Shown here: piece by piece, positions 11,375 through 21,860 of the stretch | Layout of the letters: the number at the start of each line of letters is the position of its first letter | How positions within the stretch are numbered: position 1 is the stretch's first letter | DNA from: Isoetes taiwanensis | Lineage: Eukaryota > Streptophyta > Lycopodiopsida > Isoetales > Isoetaceae | Direction of reading: 5' to 3' | DNA length: 64,000 nt | Assembly: GCA_021234155.1 (NCBI GenBank) | Contig: JAJEKV010000028.1 | Span: 10,926,134 to 10,990,133 of the forward strand | Notes under the pieces: model-generated | The model's database searches: none | What the model saw: the letters and a program-made list of their open reading frames with translations, nothing else | Told to the model about the DNA's origin: nothing | Program-made: the position numbers and the translations under genes

Positions 11375-14316
11375 ACAGGCGACAAGTCCGTGGAGCTGGG
11401 GCCAGAGTACTTAAACTTGGCTGATCTGGGTAACGTCGATGAAACTCCACAATTTTATCAGGAGCATTAGTCACTTGGCAGGCTCCCAGGTTGTATCACT
11501 TGGTGAGTAACCTTTCCAATCGACAAAGCAATATAATCTTTAACGAAGGAACTTGGAGTCCAAAATCTCTTGAAACTCGAACTCCTCATGATCATCAGTT
11601 TCCATTGGTGGTGGCGGCGGAGGAATGTGATCGAGGAAAGTATTAACTATGTAGGGCTCCAATAGAGAAACATGAAATATTGAATGGAGCCAAACAACTG
11701 GAGGGAGCTCGAGCCGGAATGCCACATTACTGATCTGAGCTGTAATCTGGTAAGGACCAAGGCGACGATAGTCAAGCTTATTACAGGGATGTGAGGTTGG
11801 GAGGTCCCTACGAAAAAGCCAGACAAGGCCACCAACATGAAATTTAGGAGCTTCCTGCCGATGCGAATCAGCATAACATCAATAGCGTTCCTATGTTCAG
11901 TGAAGATGATGTTGAAGATCTGATTGAAGAGTCTGGAGTTTTTCAAGTCGAGACTCGGCACTAGGATTGATAGAGTCACTGCCAGCAACACTAAGCGACC
12001 AACTAGGATGTTGACCGGAGTTCAGAAAGAACGGAGTCTGGCCAATGGAAGTATGTACTGAGATATTATCGGCAAACTCAGCTAATAGAAGATAATCGAC
12101 CCAATCATCCTGCTGATAACTGATAAAATGCCTTAAATATTTCTCCAGAATCTGATTAGTGCACTGTGCCTGCCCATTACTTTTTGGATGATGACCAGAT
12201 GTCAGTGAGCGATCGATATGCAATAACTCCAAAAGTTGCTTTCAAAAACCTGCAACGAACTGTGGTCCACGATCGTTGATGATAGTATCGGGCAAGCCAT
12301 GCAGTCTGCTTACTTCACGAAGAAGAAGATCTATTGTTCCCTCACTGGTGATGGTGATATTGCAGGGAATAAAATGAGCCATCTTAGAGAACAATCAACA
12401 ACAAGCATGATGGCATCATAACTCCGAGAGAGTGGCTGCTTGGGAATAAAGTCTATAAAAATGCTCTTCCAAGGTCCATTTGGTACCGGCAGTGGCTGAA
12501 GAAGGCAATGAAGAAGATGCCTTGGAACCTTCGCTCGACATTAGAGGTCACAGGATCAAATAAAAGCTTCGACAGAGCGACGAAGCCCAGACCACCAATA
12601 CTCTCGACTAACAAGTTCAAGAGTCTTGGCTACTCCAAAGTGTCCGGTCATAGGTGAATCATGGCAAGCCTGGAGAACCCGAAGCCTAGAAGCATCATTT
12701 AGAACATATAGAAGCCCATCACGGAACAGAAGTCCATCTCGAACCTCAAAACGACCATAGTCTGATCACATATGATGAGAAGATGATGCAGAGCCAAGGT
12801 GTGAGAATACATCTTGGGCCCCTGGATCGGAGGGCAGAGATGCTCGAATAGACTCCAACAAGGCTGTATCAGGAGGCCTCTCGAATAAAGTGAGGGCCAT
12901 AAGCTGGAACTGATCAGGCCCTAGAATAACCTGTGATTGCTGATCAAATGCAGGATCCCCTAGCTTAGGTTCAAGGTAGGACAGTACTTGATCACATGGT
13001 TGAGCGCTCGAGCAGACTAAAAATATTCTAGATTTTAATTATCTGTATGAACTGTGACCTTATAAGGAGATCCCTCCAGGAAACGTCTCCATTCCTCGAA
13101 AGAATCAACTATTGCCAATAATGCCTTGTCATAAATGGAATAGTTGATTTCAGCAGCCTGAAACTTCTGCTTGTGACAGGATACCACCAAAAGCAAAATT
13201 AAAGCACCTGCTTCGACAATATATGCCCGCAAAGGATCTGCATGAGCAAGAACTAGTGCTGTGGTGAAAGCATGCTTCAAAGTAATGAAAGCAGATTCTG
13301 CTTCCACACTCCATTGAATTGACACGTCCTTAACCATGAGGCATGTCAAAGGAAGGGCAATCTCCACCGATGGAAATTGACAAACCCAAGAAAACACTGA
13401 ATATCTCGAACGGATGAAGGTGTTTGCCACTCTAAAACAATGCTGACCTTTTTGGGATTTATAGAGACTCCATGTGGAGTGACATGATAGCCAAGGAACT
13501 CCATTTATCCTGTTCGAACTGACACTTCTCAAGTTTGGCATATAACCCGTGCTCACAAAGCTTCTGAAGGACCTGTCGAACATGCCTCACATGTTCTTCA
13601 AGGGTCTTAGAATAAATAAGAATATCATCCAAATAGACGGTGAAAAAAGTATCTAAAAACTCCCAGAAGACATCATCGGCCATATGTTAGAATATTGCTG
13701 GAGCATTGGTAAGCCCAAACGGCATAACTGTGTACTCAAAATGGCCATAACGAGTACAAAATGTTGTTTTCCACTCATCACATTCTCGGATCTGGATAAG
13801 AATGTGGCACCCCGACAATCAATCTTCGTAAAATAACGCGCACCTTGGAGTCGCTCCAACAACTCTGGGATCAGAGGAAGCGGATACCAATATGGCACTG
13901 TGATTTTATTGAGGCCACAATAATCGACGACTAGATGCAGAGAATCATCCTTCTTTGAAGATAGGTGCTTCAGCGAGAGACTGAGAATGTCGAATGAAAC
14001 CAGTGGCTAGATTCTCTTCAATATAATCTCGCAAAACCTTCAACTCAGCAGGAGATATACCATAAATCGGACCATATGGTGGCATTGTGGCGTGCTGCAA
14101 ATCAATAAGACAATCATATGGGCGATGCTCTGGAAGCTTGCTGGCCTTAACTTTGTTAAAAATATCAAAGAAGTCGCCATATTTATCTGGGAGCATCGGG
14201 GTAGACTTCGTCGATGCAGAGCTAGCCAACGGATGAATTTGGATTGCAAATACTGAACTTGGATCTTGCCTTTCAGATTTCAGAAACTTATGAAGTGAAA
14301 ATCTTCGAGATACCAA
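11375..14316 (-). pseudogene. Gypsy pol: RT, RNase H, integrase, chromodomain
   Basis: Minus-strand blocks in order. 14316-13945: N-terminal RT with LPEHRPYDCLIDL and SPAELKVLRDYIEENL. 13898-13653: [19 protein letters not shown] and FTKIDCRGA. 13683-13459: the active-site block [14 protein letters not shown]. 13583-13035: RNase H with ADPLRAYIVEAGA and INYSIYDKALLAIV. About 12470-12232: integrase core with RSYDAIMLVVD, then, to 11897, HHPKSNGQAQCTNQILEKYL. 11725-11375: a Pro-rich hinge and chromodomain-like tail (EILDSKFLRR), ending FKYSGPSSTDLSPVEGG. Frames change repeatedly and catalytic blocks are eroded, so no active enzyme is encoded. A stretch of GGAGCA/GGAACT repeats (14341-14470) separates it from the protease part. 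Confidence 0.9.
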
Positions 14317-14340
14317 AATTAGAGCATGAGAATGCCTCTA

Positions 14341-14470
14341 CAGAAGCAAGAGCGGGAGCAGGAGCAGGAGCAGGAGCAAGAACTGGAACTGAACTGGAAC
14401 GAACTGGAACTGGAACTGGAACTGGAACAAGAGCAGGAACTTGAACAAGAACTGGAGCTGGGACATGATC
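14341..14470. repeat. (GGAGCA)n/(GGAACT)n minisatellite within gypsy
   Basis: Six-base purine-rich units, first GGAGCA then GGAACT types. On the minus strand in the pol frame they would encode an alternating Pro-Ala/Pro-Val type linker between protease and RT; other frames give Gln/Glu- or Leu-rich dipeptide runs. Confidence 0.85.
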
Positions 14471-14701
14471 GAGAGCATGTTCAGAATTTGGGGCATAAAC
14501 TGGAGCAAAGACAAGAGTCGAATCAGAACATGGCGCAGAAACAAGAACATCCAGGACAGATTCAGGAGCCCACGATACTGCATGGACTCAAGTCAATGTT
14601 GATGCAAAGGCCTGAACTGCAGATTTACCGGAACTAGAGCTAGAACCAGCAAATCGAAATGATCTAGTATGCCAATCAATCTGTGGGTTATGTAGCTCGA
14701 G

Positions 14702-15031
14702 TCAGGGCAAACTCAAGACTACTAGCGCATGTGGGCTAGCGATGAGATTGAAGGAAGTGCCACAAGAAACTCCCTCGAACAAAACTTGAAGAGGCGCAGT
14801 ACATTCTTTGATTGCATCCGAGGAGATCTCCCAGCCATCAATCACTTCGACATAACTGGGATGCCCAACCTGGCTTCTAGGGATGGCGTGGTTATTGGCG
14901 AACGCACTATTCATAAAGTAAGCATTTTCACTACAATCAAGTTGCGCCAATGCTTCCAACATTCCAACCTCTGATTTCAATGATATAGAGATGAAAAATG
15001 CCTTGTTGACCTTATCCGATGGAATAAACAT
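14702..15031 (-). pseudogene. Gypsy aspartic protease-like part
   Basis: Minus-strand frame with ALAQLDCSENAYFM in place of the usual DSGA/DCGA active-site block, followed by VEVIDGWEISS, FNLIASPHALVVLSLPW. These are the blocks that follow the protease motif in this type of gypsy element. The altered active-site residues suggest an inactive enzyme. Confidence 0.7.
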
Positions 15032-15059
15032 GTTAAGAAGTGTGGAAGGTGTCTAAGAA

Positions 15060-16035
15060 AATGCGGGCCAGCCGACGAGAGATTCCTGCTACTCAGACCG
15101 GCCCCTGAAATTTTCCGACTGATTGGGCTCTTCACAGGGCATCCACGAGTAATATGACCAGCTCCTCCACAGTAGAGGCAAAGCTTAGTCTCTCTCCGAC
15201 GCTACTTCTTGGCGGCAGATAAAGGTCCTCGAACTACTCGATCAATCTGCATAGGCTCAGGTCTGGACCTGCTGGATTCTACAGATGAGACTGGGGAAGG
15301 CATAGCTATAGGCGCTTGTGTGATTGGGAAGATCTGACTACATCTCTCTTGCCTACGTTCGAAGAGCTGATTATCACATTGAACTGCAAATCTGATGGCT
15401 TCTTTCAAAGTCTGAGGGTCCTCCATAGACAACAACATATCTTTGACATCCTCTCGTAACTCCCTTCGGAAACAATCTCGAAGTGCAACATCATCTCAGG
15501 CAGTATCTACCGCAATTTGACAAAATTCGGATGCATATACTAAAGCTGGACGAAAGCCTTGTCTTAAATTGCAAAGTTTTGTGACTACTGTGCGCTGACG
15601 ATCGGTCCAAAGCATGCCTCGAGCTCTGCAGTGAAAGCATCAAAATCTTACAACTCTGGGGCTCCTTTCTCCAATAAAGAAGCAAACCAACGTAGAGCTG
15701 GCCCTGTGATGAGAGAACCAATCAGCCCAACTTGTGGGATATCTATGAGGGTGGAGCTAGATCACAAGCCTGATCTGATTCAAAAAACCACGGAGCTTGG
15801 ACCGAATGCCATCAAACTTCTTTGGCAGGCTAATCTTAGGCTCTAATAGCCTCAATCCAAAGCTAGGGGCAGATTCATGTGAAGCAACACGTTTCTTGCG
15901 CTCTTTATTGTTCAACTGCAGTTGCTGGCATACTTGAGCAAGCTGCTGGACCTGCTGTAATAAAGTTGAAACCTCCTCCATAGACATAAAATCACCAAAT
16001 ACGAGCAAAAAAATGCTTAGGGTCAGAGCAAGCAA
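15060..16035 (-). pseudogene. Gypsy gag, frameshifted
   Basis: Minus strand. A probable start MSMEEVSTLLQQ lies near 15988, followed by a Gln-rich coiled-coil-like stretch and ISLPKKFDGIRSKLRGFLNQ, the start of the capsid region (to 15757). After frame changes, MEDPQTLKEAIRFAVQCDNQ (about 15430-15370) ends the capsid part. Then PEPMQIDRVVRGPLS and a zinc knuckle CLYCGGAGHITRGCP near 15190-15140 mark the nucleocapsid. The order and the residues around the knuckle are those of chromoviral gag. Several stops interrupt it. Confidence 0.85.
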
Positions 16036-16062
16036 GAACTGGTAAGGGATTCCAGTTTAAAC

Positions 16063-16568
16063 TGTCATGAACCTACACGAAACCAAGGAAAATACGTGGA
16101 AAATACACAAGAAATATGCCAAGATCGGCAAAGAAGCTGATATATGAATAAGAATCAAGAGTACAATGGCCCAAAGGCAAGCAGGTTTACGAGACATGCC
16201 TAGAAGGCTCAAGACTGGCGTTGAACCAGAATAGTTCGACAAGAAGAAGGTGCCTCCTTATATATCTAGGACAACGGTCAGGATCGCGCCACTCCAATTG
16301 ATGAGATCATGCCAAATGTCAGACATGCATGTAGGTACTAGAATATTCTAGAACCTCTTGGAAACGACCCCATATATGAGAAAGACATGAGGGAATGTCT
16401 TTAATAAATATTGGTAGCGCACTTGGCAAAGATGTGTGATTCGTATTTAAAAGGTTGCGTGTTCAAATCCTGTCTTGTGCAATTACTCTTTTGCATCTGT
16501 GTGACGACCATCTTTTGTACATACGAGTATAATATTCGTATAATACGAATATCCGTATGGCTGTCACT
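16063..16568 (-). repeat. Gypsy 5' LTR (right)
   Basis: 506-base LTR, TGTCATGAAC... on the plus strand, ending CTGTCACT before the GTGAT duplication. It is the uninterrupted counterpart of 8263-8488 plus 11082-11361. The terminal base differs (CT for CA), as expected for an old copy. Confidence 0.92.
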
Positions 16569-17290
16569 GTGATAGTGCAACCTATGTTGTGCGGTGTGTA
16601 CGATGTATTATGTAGTGTGTGGTGTGGTGTAAGTTATTGTGCTGCCAATAGTGGTGATAGTGCAGCCTATGTTGTGTGGTGTGTGCAGCATATTGTGTGG
16701 TGTGTGGTGTGGTTTGTTAGGTGTACCTTGTGTCAGGGATCATCATCGTATACCCCCAGTAACCACATATTTGAAGTAAATATGGACCAGTGGGAACTGT
16801 AGTGGGATAGATGGTGGGGTGATATGCGGTGTGGTGGTGGTGACAAATGTGGTGAACTGTGGTGGTGAGAGATTGTGGGGTGAAATGTAGTAGTGGTGAC
16901 AAATGTGGTGGAGTGTGGTGGAAGGAGATTGTGGGCTTCAAATGTGGTGGTAATGAAGAATGTGGTGACTGTGGTGGTGGGGGGTGGTGGGCTTGAAATG
17001 TGGTGGTGATAAAAAAATGTGGTGAATGTAATGGTGATAACGTTTTTGGGAGTGGGGGGTCGGTGGATAGTGTAGGTAAATGTGGTGGGGGCATTGTGGG
17101 GGAGGGTTGGGGGAGAAGGGGGTGTGGGGGAGAAGGGGGTGTGTGGTGGGATGGGGTGAGGGGGTGTGAAGAGGGTGTGGGGTGAGAGGGAAAAAGAAAT
17201 AAAATAGTGAATCCACACATCATATATTTAACATGTATACACCCACATGACACCATAAATATCATGCATCCCACACCACATCACACCACA
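16569..17290. repeat. GTGGTG-rich low-complexity tract
   Basis: Begins with the right copy of the GTGAT duplication. To 16730 it repeats the TATGTTGTGTGGTGTG phrases found before 8262; from 16800 to 17180 it is dominated by TGTGGTGG/GGGTGTG units. The long His/Pro/Thr-rich minus-strand frames across it are composition artefacts. Confidence 0.85.
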
Positions 17291-17459
17291 CCACACATCA
17301 CATCACTTTCCGATCATATTTGTTCTGTCATAAAAAAATCTGCATAGCGTTCCCTCATAACATTTCTGAAATTCACACCCTGATAATGATTACATACCTT
17401 TACTAATATTAAAAGATCTACTTTCTTACTACTCACTAAATTCAATCCCTGCACTGATT

Positions 17460-17916
17460 TTCAGCATTTCGCTCTCAAGCTTCTGTTCCAAGCTAATTCC
17501 GGTAGCAATGGTTACAGTTTCAGAGATGATAATGGTGTTGGTGGAGTGGACGAGGATGGCCTGAGGTATGCTTTAACCAAGGCCGTGGCCTATCTTTGAA
17601 GGCAGATATACCAAAATCTACCTTCTTTGCTGATTTTGAAGCCATGTTGCCTGCATTCAACAGAATAGATGCTTGGCCATCAATGGCTATTTTTGGGGTC
17701 GGAATGATAGAAAGAGAGCTGAAAGACAAGGTCTCTGACTTTATGGTGCATGCTGCTGCAAAGCGAGATATAGAATGGGTCAATAGGCACTTCAGAATTC
17801 TGATTCAGCAACAACGGGACCTATTAGCAGGGATGGCTTCACACCACGAGGGGATGCAGGAAGCTATGGCGAACCCGATTCTATGCACTTTTGACATGAC
17901 AACACAAAGCTTTTGA
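17460..17916 (+). CDS. Unrecognised ORF, fern-specific or TE-derived
   Basis: An open frame from about 17596 to the stop at 17914-17916, without low-complexity bias, that I do not recognise. It is moderately charged with likely helices (IERELKDKVSDFMVHAAAKR, then a Gln/Met-rich segment to the end). Another frame just upstream (about 17500-17595) reads DEDGLRYALTKAVAYL and could be its N-terminal continuation after one frame change, which would make it a decayed gene. There is no signal peptide or membrane segment. It may be a gag-like or host exon; nothing nearby settles this. Confidence 0.3.
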
Positions 17917-18769
17917 TGCACCATCATTGGAACCAGTAATACCAGTTCCTCGTGCTGCTTAGGAAATGCATGGGTAAAAAATCTCGTGTACAGAGTCAGA
18001 TCTTTCAATAAAAATCCAAATTTTGTACTATAGTGCCTTTTTTTAATATCAATCTTGTTAACTTGGAAGTTTCCGATTTGACCGAAAATGTTTTTAGTTT
18101 TTTTTTAAGGTTGTTTTCCAAAGGTTTTAAGGGGTTTACCTGCCGGAAAGAATTCCTGATTTCCCAAAACTCGAGATGCATTTCTTTAACGATTTCATGC
18201 CTTCTTAAAAAATACGATGGAGGTGCTTATCCATATCCTGGCAATCGAGCGTGCATGTCGGCCACGCCTTTGCATTTTCAGCTTCATAATAACTCATTTC
18301 TTCCAGTTGCATTTTCGTGGCATCCTTCATTGTGGATCGAAAAGGGATTTTTTTGGTGCTTGCCTGAGATGATTTGCCCTAGAAGAGGCCCTATTTTGCG
18401 TGCCAACTTTGTAGCCTTTCTTTTTCGTGTGCAGAGCATATACAAGGCCAGGAATATGCCAAACTAAATGGTCAATGCAGTAGCCTCTTGGGTGATTGTA
18501 TTACAGAGGTAAGCTAGTCCATAACCAAGCAGTTTATTATATTGTTCGGGCTCTTAATTCCGGAGATTTTCTAGGGTTTTCTCTATCCACACTTATACTC
18601 TTGAGGCAGTGGATCTACAACAACGGTATGTGTTAATATTTGCCATTTTTTTTTAGGTTATCATTTCTTTGAACCAACTTCAGTGGATTTAAGCAGGAAC
18701 TCAAAGATCAAGCATAGGATTTGGGGTGCTTCAATTTCTTTTTAGTGAATTTAGAATATCAACAGAGAT
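17917..18769. other. Stretch with no supported gene
   Basis: A 144-codon open frame at 18033-18467 lacks any motif I recognise and starts in low-complexity TTT runs. The part 18050-18180 resembles 25850-25980 in phrasing (TTTCCAAAGGTTT, GATTT...CCAAAA), which hints at a shared dispersed repeat. Confidence 0.4.
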
Positions 18770-20097
18770 AATATTAGGAAAAGCAAGTAAACAACAGGGT
18801 AGATGGCTAGGGTTTCTATCTAGGGCGGCGGCGGCGGCCGCCCGACCAGTGAAGGCCCACGAAATCTGAGAAGAGCTGGAAGAGCAGCTAAAATAGCTGC
18901 TGCAGGATCGATTCAAGTGGTGGAAATGGCAGAAAGGTATCTCTGCCTCGTTGCTTTCAGGATTTGCTTGCAAAAGGGGAGGGTTTGTGGGGATATGGCC
19001 GCTATTCCTGGTTTCTTGCCCTCTTGTAGCAGATCGTGACATGGTAGGGATTGCTCTCTTTTGTTGTTGAAATGAGCTTGAAGAATGCTGCTCAAACTAG
19101 CAGCTAGCTACGATTTCTAGTTCCTTCGTGCTACTGCTAGGGTTTGTGATCTATATCCATGCATGTTTTTCAGTTCTGTACAGATTACCCTCTTCCTGTT
19201 TCGTGGTTGCACTCATTGCAACCTAGAGGTTGCACTCACTGCAGCTATTTTCAGACTGAGCTGGTGCTGTATATCAGGGCTTTTGTGTTGTTTGCAGGGA
19301 TCTTGGTTACAGGCCATATGCACAGTCGGATGCTTGGGCTCTTGCGCTTCCAAAGCACATAGGCCTTAGAGCTACCTACTGTCAAACCATGCCCCATCCC
19401 AGCTAGGGGAAGATCAGGTTACATAAGTCAGCATTGAATCGGTCAGATTGGTAAAGGAAAGAAATCAAACAAGGTATCCTAGGATGGGAGGCCAGGGTTC
19501 TTTACTGCTGCATAGAGCATCAGGGTGCTATGCTGGAGAGTGAGCAAGGGAAGCGTCTAAACCACCCCTTTGGGGCAGGTCTGTGTGAAAATCAAGAGGG
19601 AAGACAGAGCATCCTCTTATAGTACCGATGAAGGATATGTACCAGACCAAGTTAACGCGCTGGGCTTACTGCTTCCTTCTGTTCCTCAATGGTTATAGCT
19701 CCCCACCTTAATGTGGATTCCTTCCTTCATTGATTTGCGAGAGACTACTCTGGCTTGTGTGAGTGATCTTGGTTTCTGGACACCCAAGTTGAAGAGATGG
19801 TTGGAATGCTTCTTGCGGGCGGAAAGAATCAAGAGACGCTCCAGTAGTATCTATCTTCTGGGAAGAAGCTGGGGCTTGAAGAGTCCGCTGTAGTACCAGT
19901 TGTAGTAGAGAAGATGTAGAGGTGTTTTGATTTTAGTACTAAGTTAGGTAGCATCTCACCTTTCCTCTCTCTTGGGTGTGGTGCAAATACTTCCCATCTA
20001 GCCTGTTGAGAGGCTTATAAATAAGGTTGTATACCATTTCTTATTAATAAAATCTAAATATCTTGCCACCGAAAAAAAAAATATTAGGAAAAGGAAG
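18770..20097 (+). mobile_element. Poly(A) retroposon with 18-bp target duplication
   Basis: An 18-base direct repeat AATATTAGGAAAAGSAAG (one mismatch) stands at 18770-18787 and 20080-20097. The enclosed 1.29 kb ends with TTATTAATAAAATC..., GCCACCG and a short A-tract at 20072-20080, next to the right copy. Poly(A) plus a long variable-length duplication is the mark of LINE-machinery insertion. The left end has a GC-rich 5'-UTR-like GGCGGCGGCGGCGG stretch (18822-18845), so it may be full length at the 5' end. No RT is encoded: it is either a non-autonomous LINE derivative or a retroposed transcript. Confidence 0.8.
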
Positions 20098-20571
20098 CTC
20101 TTCAGAGGATAGGCCCTTTTTAATTCCAGAAATTAGTGTGCGCTTAACATAGCATGGTAGATGCATATCTAGGCAACCTAAATATAGCATTTACATCAGG
20201 AATTTAACTGCATATTGCCTTTAATTCGTTTCTCTGGTTGTAGCTAGTCGCAGGTTGCTTTTAAAGGTTTATTGTTAAGGTAATTGATTTGGAAGATTTG
20301 CTTATTGAATGACTGAGGATTCTCTAAAAGCACATCTGCTTGGATCCTTATGTACGGACCAGGTTAATATAACCCCTCCTTATTTCTTTGAACAGATGAG
20401 GTGGTCTTGGCAGGAACAAGAATACTTGGGCAAGAGTTGTTGGAAGAGGAGCTTCAATCACGCCATATTTTACATCAGAGGAAGCCAAGATCTATAAAAC
20501 CTGCTGGCTGGGATGAATCTTTGGTTAGTGCGCTACCTGTAATCATGGGCTTTTGTCGTTACGTTTTACAC
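20098..20571. other. Spacer, nothing recognised
   Basis: Short frames of 62-63 codons around 20309-20592 (with QEQEYLGKSCWKR / GTRILGQELLEEE in alternative frames) show no known motif. Confidence 0.45.
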
Positions 20572-21014
20572 CCAACACATAAGTACCATTAACATTAATT
20601 AACACAAACCATTGGGTCCAACACATTTAAATTAAAATCCCCCTTAAACCCCCTTTGGTTTGGGTGAATATTCATACGGGGGTGACTCCGGGCAACGAGA
20701 GCTGTTGGATAGGCATATACACCCCTTATTCCTTAATCTACACCGTACACAAAGTTCCTCGTTTGTGGGGTATGAATGTACAGAATTTGTTATACTGTAT
20801 AACAAGATTTGCACAATACTATAAGATTTCAGGCAATATACTATATGATGTTGATTTTGCACATGCAAAACATAATTATAAGGGCTCTCGCTGCCCTACG
20901 TCACCCTTCGTGTGAATATGCGCCCAAACCAAAGGGGGTTTAAGGGGGATTTTAATTTAAATGTGTGGACCCAATGGTTTGTGTTAATTAATGTTAATGG
21001 TAGTTATGTGTTGG
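20572..21014. mobile_element. MITE with ~130-bp terminal inverted repeats
   Basis: The left arm (20572-20703) and right arm (20882-21014) are inverted copies. Both read CCAACACATAASTACCATTAA from the outside, then AATTAACACAAACCATTGG, a CCCCCTTAAACCCCCTTTGG block and GGGCARCGAGAGC at the inner end. The central ~180 bases are unique. Arms of this length suit a Mutator-like or foldback MITE. Nine bases outside each end (GTTTTACAC / TTGTTATAC) agree at six positions, possibly an eroded 9-bp duplication. No transposase is present. Confidence 0.88.
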
Positions 21015-21476
21015 TTGTTATACTAAAAAAAATTTACAAAATACTTGCTAGGGTCTAATCTAGCAAATACTATACTTCAAGAATTAAACCTAGTTAGAAA
21101 TTGAGAATTTGTCTGTCCTGGTTTAAACCAGGCCCACGCCCTTCATCTGGCACACACATATGGTGAGGTATATTACCCCTAGCATTGAGAGGTTGTCTGC
21201 CCTGGTAATATCCAGGCCCATATCTTAAAACTGGTATAAGTGTAAACAGAGGTAACACAGCTCAAATCAAACTTAATTTACGTTCAATAAATGGTGTGCA
21301 GGGTAGGGAGCTGAAATATCAAACCCCAAAACCCTGTCGCCACCATTTACAGACCAGCTCGAATTTTACTAAGATAAGACGGATATGAATACAACATACA
21401 TTGGTGTTACGAACAAGGAGGCTGAAAAATCAAACCTCAAAGTGCATGTTCCCTTTGTGTTATAATGGTGTACTAA

Positions 21477-21551
21477 TAAAAGCAAACATAGGTAAACTTT
21501 AAGGGCCTATATATAAAGCAAACATAGGTAAACTTTAAGGGCCTATATATT
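21477..21551. repeat. 37-bp tandem duplication
   Basis: Two adjoining copies of AAAGCAAACATAGGTAAACT...GGGCCTATATAT. Confidence 0.9.
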
Positions 21552-21559
21552 AATTACTA

Positions 21560-21860
21560 AGAAGCTTGGATATTCTAAACGAGGTGCACTCTCGACTACC
21601 ACAGTCGTCGGATTCGTCGATCCTACGACCCAGATCACATGTTGGGGCCTCTGATACCTCTCATTTATGATTGAGGCGCCTATGATTTTGAAATATGAAA
21701 TACGCTTTCACCTAAGGTTTTGAGTGAAAATCGCACCTCTATACGGTTAGGGTTTTAGAATATGAAATACGGGGGCTCGAACCTCCACCAAAATAACTCA
21801 ATGTCCTAATAAGACTATTTTAACCAATATACCCAGTGAGCTAGTGTGACTATTTTTTAC
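21560..21860 (-). mobile_element. tRNA-derived SINE candidate
   Basis: On the minus strand the region opens with an A-box-like TAGCTCACTGGG (near 21845) and a B-box GAGGTTCGAGCCC (near 21780), spaced as in a tRNA promoter. About 220 bases of unrelated body follow. The tRNA stems are imperfect, which speaks for a SINE rather than a tRNA gene. No target duplication was found. Confidence 0.5.

Larger units (their letters stand above)
8263..16568 (-). mobile_element. Ty3/gypsy chromovirus, minus strand, with nested insertion
   Basis: A full-structure LTR retrotransposon read on the minus strand. The 5' LTR is 16568-16063. Gag-, protease-, RT-, RNase H- and integrase-like blocks follow in Ty3 order, then a chromodomain-like tail. 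A polypurine tract lies at 11374-11362 (AGAAGGGGGATGG), and the 3' LTR starts at 11361 with TGTGATGACC. A GTGAT duplication flanks the whole. The 3' LTR is interrupted by a second LTR element at 8489-11081. The coding part has many stops and frame changes, and the two LTRs differ at many positions, so the copy is old. Gag and the chromodomain tail resemble the Tcn1-like chromovirus group reported in fungi and seed-free plants; that placement is from memory of the family and not computed. Confidence 0.93.

Noticed and set aside
14326-14637. Glu/Gln/Leu-repeat ORF on the plus strand
   Set aside because: Antisense reading of the hexanucleotide repeat inside the gypsy pol region.
16717-17274. Long His/Pro/Thr-rich minus-strand ORFs
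   Set aside because: Products of the GTG-rich low-complexity tract; three overlapping frames are all open, as expected from composition.
20655-20915. 86-codon ORF
   Set aside because: Lies across the MITE centre and inner arms; composition is that of the element.
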